Assembly (NCBI GenBank): GCA_947600145.1
Contig: CANQGA010000005.1
Span: 1-39,979 of the forward strand
From: an uncultured Lachnospiraceae bacterium
Lineage (GTDB): Bacteria; Bacillota; Clostridia; Lachnospirales; Lachnospiraceae
Direction: 5' to 3'
DNA: 39,979 nucleotides
Within the stretch, counting starts at the first letter, position 1. Each line of letters begins with the position of its first letter. A model generated the notes under the pieces. That model ran no database searches. It had not been told where the DNA came from and was given only the letters and a program-made list of their open reading frames with translations. Made by a program: the position numbers and the translations under genes. Shown here piece after piece: positions 34,401-39,979 of the stretch.

Positions 34401-35244
34401 CGATCTCTTCCCGGGCGTCCCCGACCACCGACGCATAGCGAAGCCGGGCCCGCTCATCCGCCAGTCCGTCCAGACTGTCCAGGAGCGCGTCCAACCGGTC
34501 GTCGTATTCATCCCCATAGCTGTCCAGCTCCCGAAAACCTTCGCCGGTAAAATAAGCCATGGTATAGTAGTCGTAACTGAAATTCTCTTCCGGAACATAC
34601 ACGAAACCATCGACAGAACCGCCGCCCAGGGAAGAAGTTCCCCTGTCCGTACCCACATAGAGGGGACTGTTCACGACGCCTGTGATGGTATAAGACAGAT
34701 TCTCCAGATCGCCCTCATTGTCCTCGTCCAGGACCAGTTCCAGACGATCCCCCACATTCAGGCCAAGCTCGATCAGCAGAAGCCGCTCGGTGACGCACTC
34801 ATCGGCCTTCTCAGGCAGACGTCCTTCAACGGTCTCCAGCAGATTCAGCCGCCGCGGCATGGAACGGACGCTGACGATGGCGTCCTGGGCAATGGCGTCC
34901 ACCGACCAGATGCCTTCCGCATCCTCGATCCCCGCCTGGGCAGACAGCACATCCAGATCCTCATCCGTCAGTCCCAGCGTGGAGATCACATAACCGTCCA
35001 TCAGGTTCGTGCGGTCGTAATAGCCGTCGGCAGTATACTGCATATCCGGCGCAGTTGTCCGAAGACCCGCCAGAAATGCCACAGCCAGCCCGGACAGGAT
35101 CAGGATAGACAAAAAACGGCTGAATGTGTTTTTGACCTCCCGCAGCGCGTCGGTGGTCAGACGGTCCCTGTGAAGGCGCGGTCTGCCCGCGCGGCGCTTC
35201 GTCTTTTCATCATGACCGGCCGGTCCGGCCCCGCCGCCTACCAT
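31447..35244 (-). CDS. FtsX-family ABC permease with giant coiled-coil insert
   Basis: 1265 residues. A basic N-terminus and one membrane helix (about 43-62) are followed by a MacB-like extracellular domain (about 65-265), a very long coiled coil (about 268-705), an FtsX domain with three helices (about 725-850), a fourth helix near 910, a second extracellular domain, and a final FtsX domain with three helices (ITERTRELATLKVLGFYDRE precedes the last pair). The coiled coil holds heptads such as LADARRE and an unbroken run of about nine xxxYxDG heptads. Codons for about 425-561 are visibly AT-richer than the flanks. GGAGGAGATCGA precedes ATG 35244, which overlaps the ATPase gene by 7 bp. It likely couples ATP hydrolysis to mechanical work or export at the cell envelope; the substrate is unknown. 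Confidence 0.9.
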   Translation of the reverse strand: MVGGGAGPAGHDEKTKRRAGRPRLHRDRLTTDALREVKNTFSRFLSILILSGLAVAFLAGLRTTAPDMQYTADGYYDRTNLMDGYVISTLGLTDEDLDVLSAQAGIEDAEGIWSVDAIAQDAIVSVRSMPRRLNLLETVEGRLPEKADECVTERLLLIELGLNVGDRLELVLDEDNEGDLENLSYTITGVVNSPLYVGTDRGTSSLGGGSVDGFVYVPEENFSYDYYTMAYFTGEGFRELDSYGDEYDDRLDALLDSLDGLADERARLRYASVVGDAREEIDDAQAELDDAREELADAQDDAEKELADARQELMDARQELDDGWKDYREGQDTYDEEIRDAKKELADAHQELLDAERELADGKQQYADGMKEYQDGLAEYEDGVKEYEDGRKAYEDGQKEYADGQSEYSSGLSAYEAGRREYADGLALYEQKLAELKAGEAQLEENRSEYEKGKAMLPELLSQREQLEAGLLGTENELAGLQAELAGLGPATPGNAQKRDELTQKIHNAEEKRNELRNMAASIGNQIAWIYTFEELERQINYGYAEAAQNEAKLKAAQSQLSSAQSEIESARSQLADARRELEDAKSELADAEKELADGRTELDDAWKELEDARVEIEDGERELADGWEEYNDGAAELEDARADGRKELDDALAELTDGEQEYADGLEEYEDGKKEADEKIADAQQKLDDAQAELDDAREELAEIDECEWYVLGRNTNAGFEGYGQDSERIGNLANIFPVIFFLVAALACLTTMTRMVEEQRTQIGALKALGFSRLSISRKYIGYALAASLIGGVLGLMLGCTLIPGVIANAFNIMYNIPALRFKNQMATYVISVLAAVFCTTGAALWACLSTLVDTPANLMRPRAPKPGKRVFLEYIRPLWGRLSFTWKVTMRNLFRYKRRFWMTVIGIGGCTALIVTGFGLHDSIFSILNRQFDEISLYDASVGLDADADPAETASVESYLSANENVEEYLVSSQSMAEASTDGPAYDVFLFAVKDMEEFTRFIDLRHRLDSEPVVLPDDGVIITEKLSELLDVRAGDTITLEKDDTRVTAVVSDIAENYVRHYVYLSEGVYMQLFGEEPEDNVLLLRYAFGAGADQSERVSVELMEMDAVTSYSYIATIRDSFTDSMVAIDYAVVIIIIAAAALAFVVLYNLTNINITERTRELATLKVLGFYDRETTAYVYRENIFLTIFGILLGLVMGRFLHSWLVLTVEVNLVMFGRTAPPYAYVLAAVLTVFFSVIVNIAAHFKLKKVDMVESLKTVE

Positions 35245-35948
35245 TCGATCTCCTCCACCGGAGTCGGATGATCATTCTGCTCGATGGCGGCCACCCGGCC
35301 GTTCTTCACATGGATCACCCGGTCGGCCATCGGCGTGATCGCCGTGTTGTGGGTAATGACCACCACGGTCATACCGCCCTGGCGGCAGGTATCCTGCAAA
35401 AGCTTTAAGATCGCCTTGCCGGTCACATAATCAAGCGCTCCCGTCGGTTCATCGCACAGCAGCAGCTTGGGATTCTTCGCCAGCGCCCTGGCGATCGCTA
35501 CCCTCTGCTGCTCGCCGCCGGACAGCTGTGCAGGAAAATTGCCCAGCCGGTCCCCCAGGCCCACATGCTCCAGCACGGTCTTCGCGTCCAGCGGATCGTC
35601 GCAGATCTGAGCCGCCAGCTCCACGTTCTCCAGGGCCGTCAGATTCTGGACCAGATTATAGAACTGGAACACGAAACCGATATCATGCCGCCGGTAAGCG
35701 GTCAGCTGCCGGGAATTATAGCCGCTGACTTTCGCGCCGTCCACGATGATCGTACCGCCGGAACAGGCGTCCATACCGCCCAGCATATTAAGGACCGTCG
35801 TCTTTCCGGCTCCGGACGGTCCTACGATCACGGCGAACTCACCCTTCTCGATGGCGAAACTCACGCCGTCCACCGCGTTGATGGTGACTTCACCCATCTG
35901 ATATATTTTCCTGACATCTTCGAATGATATGTAGCTCAAAAAGGTCAC
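35238..35948 (-). CDS. LolD/MacB-type ABC transporter ATPase
   Basis: 236 residues. Walker [10 protein letters not shown] (43-51), signature LSGGEQQ (142-148) and Walker B LLLCDEP (162-168) are intact, and the H-loop His lies in VVITHN. Family traits are the FVFQFYNL Q-loop and EPTGALD. It energises the FtsX permease encoded next, with overlapping reading frames. A promoter with a perfect -35 lies about 70 bases upstream; its ribosome binding site (AGGCGGTGA) is modest. Confidence 0.96.
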   Translation of the reverse strand: MTFLSYISFEDVRKIYQMGEVTINAVDGVSFAIEKGEFAVIVGPSGAGKTTVLNMLGGMDACSGGTIIVDGAKVSGYNSRQLTAYRRHDIGFVFQFYNLVQNLTALENVELAAQICDDPLDAKTVLEHVGLGDRLGNFPAQLSGGEQQRVAIARALAKNPKLLLCDEPTGALDYVTGKAILKLLQDTCRQGGMTVVVITHNTAITPMADRVIHVKNGRVAAIEQNDHPTPVEEIEW

Positions 35949-36014
35949 CGCCTGCCAATACTGTGCGCAAAATCTGCTATGCCTTATCCCCCGCTGTCAG
36001 CAGCAAGTATTATT

Positions 36015-36044
36015 ATCTTAGTCTCTCGAAGGTTTTATTGTCAA
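36015..36044 (-). promoter_or_regulatory. Promoter of the LolD/FtsX exporter genes
   Basis: TTGACA (36044-36039), 18 bases, TAAGAT (36020-36015), minus strand. In the 226-bp divergent spacer I did not find an equally good plus-strand promoter for the small gene at 36175. Confidence 0.65.
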
Positions 36045-36174
36045 GAATCGCGGAGCATATTTAACAGTTTTTTCATGATTACGTGACGGCATAGTTTCCG
36101 CGGCCGCGCCGCATACTATCCTCAGATTCAAAAATACCGGCGGCAGCCTCAGCAAAGGAAGGGGAAATACAGCT

Positions 36175-36417
36175 ATGCGTTACACTTTTTCAGCAAGAGA
36201 CAGTTTTGAGGACGAGGACGACAGTTGGGACGATCCGTTTGATGAAGACTACGGCGGGGATCCGTACAGATGCTTCATCGATAACAGCGCCATCGCAAAG
36301 AAGGCCGGCTCCTCCACGGACTGCACCGGCCTGATCCCGTCGCTTCCCAATTCCGACGAGGAACTGGAGTCCTACGCTCAGATGTATCATTATCCGGGAG
36401 ATATCCTGGAAGACTGA
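36175..36417 (+). CDS. Small acidic protein of unknown function
   Basis: 80 residues, strongly acidic at the N-terminus (FEDEDDSWDDPFDEDYGGD), with two cysteines, CTGLIPSLPNSDEELESYAQMY in the second half, and a conserved-looking YHYPGDILED end. AAAGGAAGGGGAAATACAGCT precedes the ATG, codon use matches the neighbours, and a tandem repeat plus terminator follow on the same strand. These together support a real gene. I do not recognise a family. No signal peptide or membrane helix is present. It is one of only two plus-strand genes in the window and is divergent from the exporter genes. Confidence 0.7.
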   Translation: MRYTFSARDSFEDEDDSWDDPFDEDYGGDPYRCFIDNSAIAKKAGSSTDCTGLIPSLPNSDEELESYAQMYHYPGDILED

Positions 36418-36440
36418 GCCCAGCGGAAACGGGCGGCGCA

Positions 36441-36510
36441 AGGATACCTGGCACAGGATACCTGACGCAGGATACCTGACGCAGGATACCTGGCACAGGA
36501 TCCACGGCAA
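36441..36510 (+). repeat. 14-bp tandem repeat, four units plus a degenerate fifth
   Basis: Units AGGATACCTGGCAC, AGGATACCTGACGC (twice), AGGATACCTGGCAC, then AGGATCCACGGCAA. They lie directly between the small acidic gene and its terminator, so they would be in its 3' untranslated region. Confidence 0.92.
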
Positions 36511-36514
36511 ACCA

Positions 36515-36545
36515 GGGGGCCGGCTCACGCCGGCCCCGCATTTTC
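36515..36545 (+). terminator. Terminator of the small acidic gene
   Basis: GGGGCCGGC, loop TCAC, GCCGGCCCC (9 perfect pairs), then GCATTTTCG on the plus strand. The T-run is short. It lies between two convergent genes. Confidence 0.7.
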
Positions 36546-36599
36546 GTCAATTCCGTCCGGGCGCAGCGCCGGCGACGCGCTGTCCGGATTCTCACAGGT

Positions 36600-37649
36600 T
36601 CACTGCTCTTTTGCGCTTTCGCGGATCAGTTCGACCAGATCCTCCACAAATGTCCCATTCCGGCTTCCGTCCGCCAGGCCCCGGTAAACGTCCGGGAACA
36701 GATAGCTTCCGTCCTCGTTTCTGCGGATCTGGGGGACATCCTCAAGCACCGGTTCCCAGACATCCCCGTGCCGGGTCAGCGGAAGCAGATAGGAGGCGCC
36801 CTGTACCATCTGCAGAGCGTTTTGTTCCGGCTCTGTCTCTTCCGCAGCCGGGATCTCGACCGTGAGCGTCCTCACGCCGGCAGGTTCCTTCCCGGCGGTA
36901 TCCTGCGCTTCGCCGGCGCTCTGCGCTCCTCCGGTATCCTGCACTCCCTCGGCGTCCTGAATTTCTCCGGCGTTTCCGGCGCTCCCGCCGTCCGCCTCAT
37001 AATAGACGGCGTCTACCAGAACTTCATACCGATACCGGGCCGGCTGTCCGTCTGCCGCTTCCACATACTGTATCTGCCGTACCGTCGCCTGACAGAGAAG
37101 CTGCGTGTTCCGGAGACGGGCTTCCGGTTCCGCAAACGCCCCCTCTGCGGCTGTCTCCTCCGACATGGCCTCCAGCATCGCCGGCATCGTCTCCGCGAAC
37201 GTCTCTCCCGCGGCCATCTTCCCGGGCGCTTCCTCTCCCGCCTCCGGCGCAGCAGCGGCAAACGTTCCCCCTCCGGCCATCTCCTCCGGCATGGCGTCCT
37301 CCGCTTCCATCATCTCCGTCACCGCAGCCGTCTCCGGCGCCGCCCCATCATAGGCCGCAGCTCCCGCCAGACTCTCCGCGCCCGATCCGCTGCCCATATT
37401 CTTCTCCATCAGTCCGGGAACCGCCAGGATCACCAGCACCGCGGCTGCCGCAGCAGCCGCGCCGTACAGTCCGCGCCGCGGAAACGTCAGGATCCTTCCG
37501 GCGTCCTTTCGCATCTCCCCGTCCGGCACGCCGGCTTCCGCCCGCCGCGGATGCTCGTTCAGTCCGCTCTCGATCCGGTTCCAGAGATCCGGCGCGGCCT
37601 GCGTCATTCTGTCCCGATATTCCTGTTCAAACAGTCTGTCCCGCTTCAT
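36600..37649 (-). CDS. Anti-sigma-factor-like single-pass membrane protein
   Basis: 349 residues from ATG 37649, chosen because it overlaps the sigma-factor stop as ATGA; the ORF-track start at 37694 lies inside the sigma gene. A cytoplasmic N-terminal 60 residues (FEQEYRDRMTQAAPDLWNRI) precede a poly-Ala-rich membrane helix (about 62-80) and a long extracytoplasmic part. That part is low-complexity and rich in Ala, Glu, Gly and Met to about 185, then has a folded-looking domain (LLCQATVRQIQYVEAADGQ) interrupted by a QDxxG-type repeat. No HxxxCxxC zinc anti-sigma motif is seen. Coupling to the ECF sigma gene and the topology support an anti-sigma or signal-sensing role. Confidence 0.72.
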   Translation of the reverse strand: MKRDRLFEQEYRDRMTQAAPDLWNRIESGLNEHPRRAEAGVPDGEMRKDAGRILTFPRRGLYGAAAAAAAVLVILAVPGLMEKNMGSGSGAESLAGAAAYDGAAPETAAVTEMMEAEDAMPEEMAGGGTFAAAAPEAGEEAPGKMAAGETFAETMPAMLEAMSEETAAEGAFAEPEARLRNTQLLCQATVRQIQYVEAADGQPARYRYEVLVDAVYYEADGGSAGNAGEIQDAEGVQDTGGAQSAGEAQDTAGKEPAGVRTLTVEIPAAEETEPEQNALQMVQGASYLLPLTRHGDVWEPVLEDVPQIRRNEDGSYLFPDVYRGLADGSRNGTFVEDLVELIRESAKEQ

Positions 37650-38167
37650 AACCGCACCTCTCTCAGCTTCCGGATCGCCGTCCGGTAACACCACGCCACC
37701 GTTCCCTGGGGCCGCCCCAGCATCGCCGCGATCTCGCGGAATGTCAGACCTCCCATGATCTTCAGGTTGATGATCTGTCTCTCATCCTCCTTAAGGCTCT
37801 CCAGCGCCTGCTGAAGACTGAGGGCGTTCACGGCCCGCTCGTCCACGGGCGTCTGCTTCCCGCCATCCTCCGGCAGCACCTCCACCGGTTCCTCCCGCCG
37901 CCGTTTACGCAGATAATCGATCGCCATATTCCGGGCGATCGTCAGCATCCAGGCGCGGTGGCCGTGCCCCGGCCGGTAAGTATCCGCCGCGTCCCACAGC
38001 CGGATGAAAAAATCGCTGGTCACATCCTCCGCGTCCTCCCGGCTGCGCAGAATCTCCCAGACCGCGGAGTAGATCAGGGGATTGTAATCCTCATAGATCC
38101 TCCTCAGTCCCTCTTTATCATTTCTGCAGATCTGGCTGATACTCTCACTGAATAGCTGTTCTGTCAT
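37646..38167 (-). CDS. ECF-type RNA polymerase sigma factor
   Basis: 173 residues from ATG 38167 (AGAGGA upstream); the ORF-track start adds 19 residues unlike the family. Region 2 spans RIYEDYNPLIYSAVWEIL to DVTSDFFIRLWD and WMLTIARNMAIDYLRKRRR. Region 4 is a helix-turn-helix, LTFREIAAMLGRPQGTVAWCYRTAIRKLRE. Regions 1 and 3 are absent, as expected for this class. It would direct polymerase to a small stress or envelope regulon when released from the membrane protein encoded next. Confidence 0.93.
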   Translation of the reverse strand: MTEQLFSESISQICRNDKEGLRRIYEDYNPLIYSAVWEILRSREDAEDVTSDFFIRLWDAADTYRPGHGHRAWMLTIARNMAIDYLRKRRREEPVEVLPEDGGKQTPVDERAVNALSLQQALESLKEDERQIINLKIMGGLTFREIAAMLGRPQGTVAWCYRTAIRKLREVRL

Positions 38168-38212
38168 GACGGGATCCTCTTTCGCTTCAGCCTTACAGTT
38201 TCTATACGTACC

Positions 38213-38218
38213 ATCATA
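38213..38218 (-). promoter_or_regulatory. Possible -10 box for the ECF sigma gene
   Basis: TATGAT on the minus strand about 45 bases before ATG 38167. The -35 region is poor for sigma-A; a GAAC tetramer about 20 bases upstream is reminiscent of ECF-type -35 elements, so autoregulation is possible but unproven. Confidence 0.3.
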
Positions 38219-38262
38219 CCACATTTATGGGCCTGTTCATACTTTTTTCATTTCTTTCCCGA

Positions 38263-38291
38263 TTGTTTTCTCACTTAATTTATGGTATAGT
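38263..38291 (+). promoter_or_regulatory. Promoter of the dehydratase activase gene
   Basis: TTGTTT (38263-38268), 17 bases, TATAGT (38286-38291), plus strand. Expected start near 38298 gives a leader of about 95 bases that contains two hairpins. Confidence 0.72.
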
Positions 38292-38318
38292 GAGGTACGA
38301 AATAGATGACAGACAGCG

Positions 38319-38389
38319 GAAAGGCCGGCGGCTGACGGCCTTTCATGCGTGCCTGCGCAATGCAAAGGAGGCAGGGGTTCTTCCCCCGC
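38319..38389 (+). promoter_or_regulatory. Structured leader of the activase mRNA
   Basis: A 9-pair hairpin GAAAGGCCG/CGGCCTTTC (38319-38344) is followed by the ribosome binding site AAAGGAGG (38364-38371). A second small hairpin, GGGG-TTCTT-CCCC (38374-38386), separates that site from the ATG at 38394. The 22-base gap is too long unless this hairpin folds and shortens it. Confidence 0.55.
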
Positions 38390-38393
38390 AGAT

Positions 38394-39979
38394 ATGAAGC
38401 AGTACCTTTCACTTGGGATCGATATCGGTTCCACAACAGTCAAAGCCGTGATCGCCGGGCGCAATGAGACCGGCGAAGCGAAGACATATACATACGAGAT
38501 GCTGTTCTCCGACTATGAGCGCCACTACGCCAATATCCAGGAGACTCTGGCAGCTCTTTTAAAGAAAGCCCGCGCGCAGCTGGGGGCTGTCACCCTTCAT
38601 CCGATGATCACCGGTTCCGGCGGTCTGACTCTGGCAAAACATCTGGATATTCCGTTTATCCAGGAGGTTGTCGCAGTGGCTTCCTCCCTGCAGGACTATG
38701 CGCCGCGCACGGACGTTGCCATCGAGCTGGGCGGCGAGGACGCCAAGATCATTTATTTCACCGGCGGCATCGACCAGCGGATGAACGGCATCTGCGCCGG
38801 CGGCACCGGATCCTTTATCGACCAGATGGCCTCGCTTCTGCAGACCGACGCGGCGGGGCTGAATGAGTACGCCAAAGGCTACCGGATGATCTACCCGATC
38901 GCGGCCCGCTGCGGCGTATTCGCCAAATCGGACATCCAGCCGCTGATCAATGAAGGCGCCACCCGCGAGGATCTGTCCGCGTCCATTTTTCAGGCCGTGG
39001 TCAACCAGACCATCAGCGGCCTGGCCTGCGGCAAGCCCATCCGGGGCAACGTGGCGTTCCTGGGCGGCCCGCTCCATTTCCTGTCCGAGCTCCGCGAGGC
39101 GTTTATCCGGACGCTGCATCTGACCGGCGACCAGATCATCGCGCCGGAGCATTCGCATCTGTTCGCGGCCCTGGGCGCGGCGATGAACAGCGCAGACGAC
39201 ACGACCGTGGAACTGGACGCGCTGATCGACCGTCTGGAAAACGGCGTCCGCATGGCCACCGAGATCAAGCGGATGGACCCGCTGTTCGCCGATCAGGCGG
39301 AATACGACGAATTTCTGGCCCGCCACAGCGTTCACTGCGTAAAGAAAGCGCCGCTGGCAGATTACAAAGGCGACTGTTACCTGGGCATCGACGCCGGCTC
39401 CACCACCACGAAAGCCGCGCTGGTGGGCAGGGACGGCTCCCTGCTCTACGATTTCTACAGCAACAACAACGGCAGTCCGCTGGCGACGGCCATCCGCGCC
39501 ATGCGGGAGATCAAAGCCCTGCTGCCGGAGGGCGCGCGGATCGCCTACTCCTGCTCCACCGGCTACGGCGAGGCGCTTCTGAAGGCCGCGTTCCTGCTGG
39601 ACGAAGGCGAAGTGGAGACCATTTCCCACTACTACGCGGCCAAATTCTTCGAGCCGGAGGTGGACTGCATCCTGGACATCGGCGGCCAGGATATGAAATG
39701 CATCCGGATCAAAGACAACAGCGTGGACAGCGTCCAGTTAAATGAAGCCTGCTCCTCCGGGTGCGGATCGTTCATCGAGACCTTCGCCAAGTCCTTAAAT
39801 TACAGCGTGGAGGATTTCGCGAAGGAAGCGCTTTTCGCAAAGAATCCCACGGATCTGGGCAGCCGCTGCACCGTATTCATGAATTCCAACGTCAAGCAGG
39901 CCCAGAAGGAAGGCGCCAGCGTGGCCGACATCTCGGCCGGTCTGGCTTATTCGGTCATCAAAAACGCCTTATATAAAGT
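38394..39979 (+). CDS. Acyl-CoA dehydratase activase, long two-domain form (partial, runs off the edge)
   Basis: 528 codons are visible and the frame is open at the window end. Two ASKHA ATPase domains are present: [13 protein letters not shown] (residues 7-19) and [16 protein letters not shown] (about 333). Each has the pair of cysteines that bridges a [4Fe-4S] cluster between subunits: Cys134 and Cys173 in the first domain, Cys453 and Cys492 in the second. Both pairs are 39 residues apart, the same as Cys127/Cys166 of HgdC. This family transfers electrons at low potential to 2-hydroxyacyl-CoA dehydratases and benzoyl-CoA reductases using ATP. Long versions go on with a dehydratase-like part beyond what is visible here. 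Many such fused proteins have no known substrate. The start fits the family exactly. Confidence 0.93.
   Translation, partial: MKQYLSLGIDIGSTTVKAVIAGRNETGEAKTYTYEMLFSDYERHYANIQETLAALLKKARAQLGAVTLHPMITGSGGLTLAKHLDIPFIQEVVAVASSLQDYAPRTDVAIELGGEDAKIIYFTGGIDQRMNGICAGGTGSFIDQMASLLQTDAAGLNEYAKGYRMIYPIAARCGVFAKSDIQPLINEGATREDLSASIFQAVVNQTISGLACGKPIRGNVAFLGGPLHFLSELREAFIRTLHLTGDQIIAPEHSHLFAALGAAMNSADDTTVELDALIDRLENGVRMATEIKRMDPLFADQAEYDEFLARHSVHCVKKAPLADYKGDCYLGIDAGSTTTKAALVGRDGSLLYDFYSNNNGSPLATAIRAMREIKALLPEGARIAYSCSTGYGEALLKAAFLLDEGEVETISHYYAAKFFEPEVDCILDIGGQDMKCIRIKDNSVDSVQLNEACSSGCGSFIETFAKSLNYSVEDFAKEALFAKNPTDLGSRCTVFMNSNVKQAQKEGASVADISAGLAYSVIKNALYK

Noticed and set aside
33120-34440. DNA repeats in the exporter gene
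   Set aside because: They follow protein heptads (21-bp period) in an open reading frame; coding periodicity, not a CRISPR or mobile repeat.
36890-36960. GGTATCCTGC words in the anti-sigma gene resembling the 14-bp intergenic repeat on the other strand
   Set aside because: Only about ten bases match and they encode a QDT-type protein repeat; a common origin cannot be shown by eye.
38559-39629. Minus-strand ORF of 356 residues
   Set aside because: Shadow of the activase gene, whose two conserved domains are on the plus strand.

Overview
The window looks like a chromosomal segment of a GC-rich member of the Clostridia, most likely Lachnospiraceae. This rests on strong AGGAGG-type ribosome binding sites, TTGACA/TATAAT promoters with 17-base spacers, hairpin-plus-T terminators, a tRNA-Ser without an encoded CCA, a long-form acyl-CoA dehydratase activase, and a coiled-coil FtsX-type exporter. 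Almost everything is on the minus strand. Only a small acidic protein (36175) and the partial activase at the right edge (38394) are on the plus strand. I see no transposase, integrase, prophage gene, CRISPR array or rRNA.

Left edge (15-2828, minus): endonuclease III, a P1/DmpA-type aminopeptidase whose 3' end has been tandemly copied as a 26-bp repeat, and a D-amino-acid aminotransferase-like class IV enzyme.

Centre-left (2908-16360, minus) is the most interesting part. One sigma-A promoter precedes five tightly packed genes. They encode a secreted, membrane-anchored VWA protein with an intact MIDAS motif; a 1198-residue FtsZ/tubulin-like protein with GGTGSG; a two-TM protein of unknown family; a 1299-residue multi-TM protein whose soluble part resembles a catalytically dead SF2 helicase of the YprA/MrfA (DUF1998) type; and a zinc-ribbon/HExxH protein resembling DA1-type peptidases. 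A comparative-genomics proposal by Makarova and Koonin, cited from memory, linked a tubulin-like family to VWA proteins in a membrane-remodelling system. The pseudo-helicase and DA1-like parts are not components I know for that system. A membrane/Rossmann protein (16385) and a cyclase-family hydrolase (18235) lie just upstream.

Centre (19130-28840): tRNA-Ser(CGA) with its own promoter and terminator. Next comes a catabolic operon read from 27646 down to 19470: a YheO/DauR-like PAS regulator, a RidA-family protein, an N-acyl-D-amino-acid deacylase, a SelA/DgaE-like PLP enzyme, a Gfo/Idh/MocA oxidoreductase, and a CUT1-type binding lipoprotein with two permeases but no ATPase. The logic suggests uptake of an N-acylated D-amino compound, deacylation, PLP-dependent elimination, and RidA clean-up of the enamine/imine. 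A separately promoted SMP-30/gluconolactonase gene lies upstream.

Right part (28794-39979): a lipoprotein SH3b/amidase overlapping mnmA; a LolD/MacB-type ATPase with a giant coiled-coil FtsX permease; the small acidic plus-strand protein followed by a 14-bp tandem repeat and a terminator; an ECF sigma factor with a translationally coupled anti-sigma-like membrane protein; and the start of a two-domain [4Fe-4S] acyl-CoA dehydratase activase that runs off the window. The ORF track misses this last gene because it has no stop inside the window.
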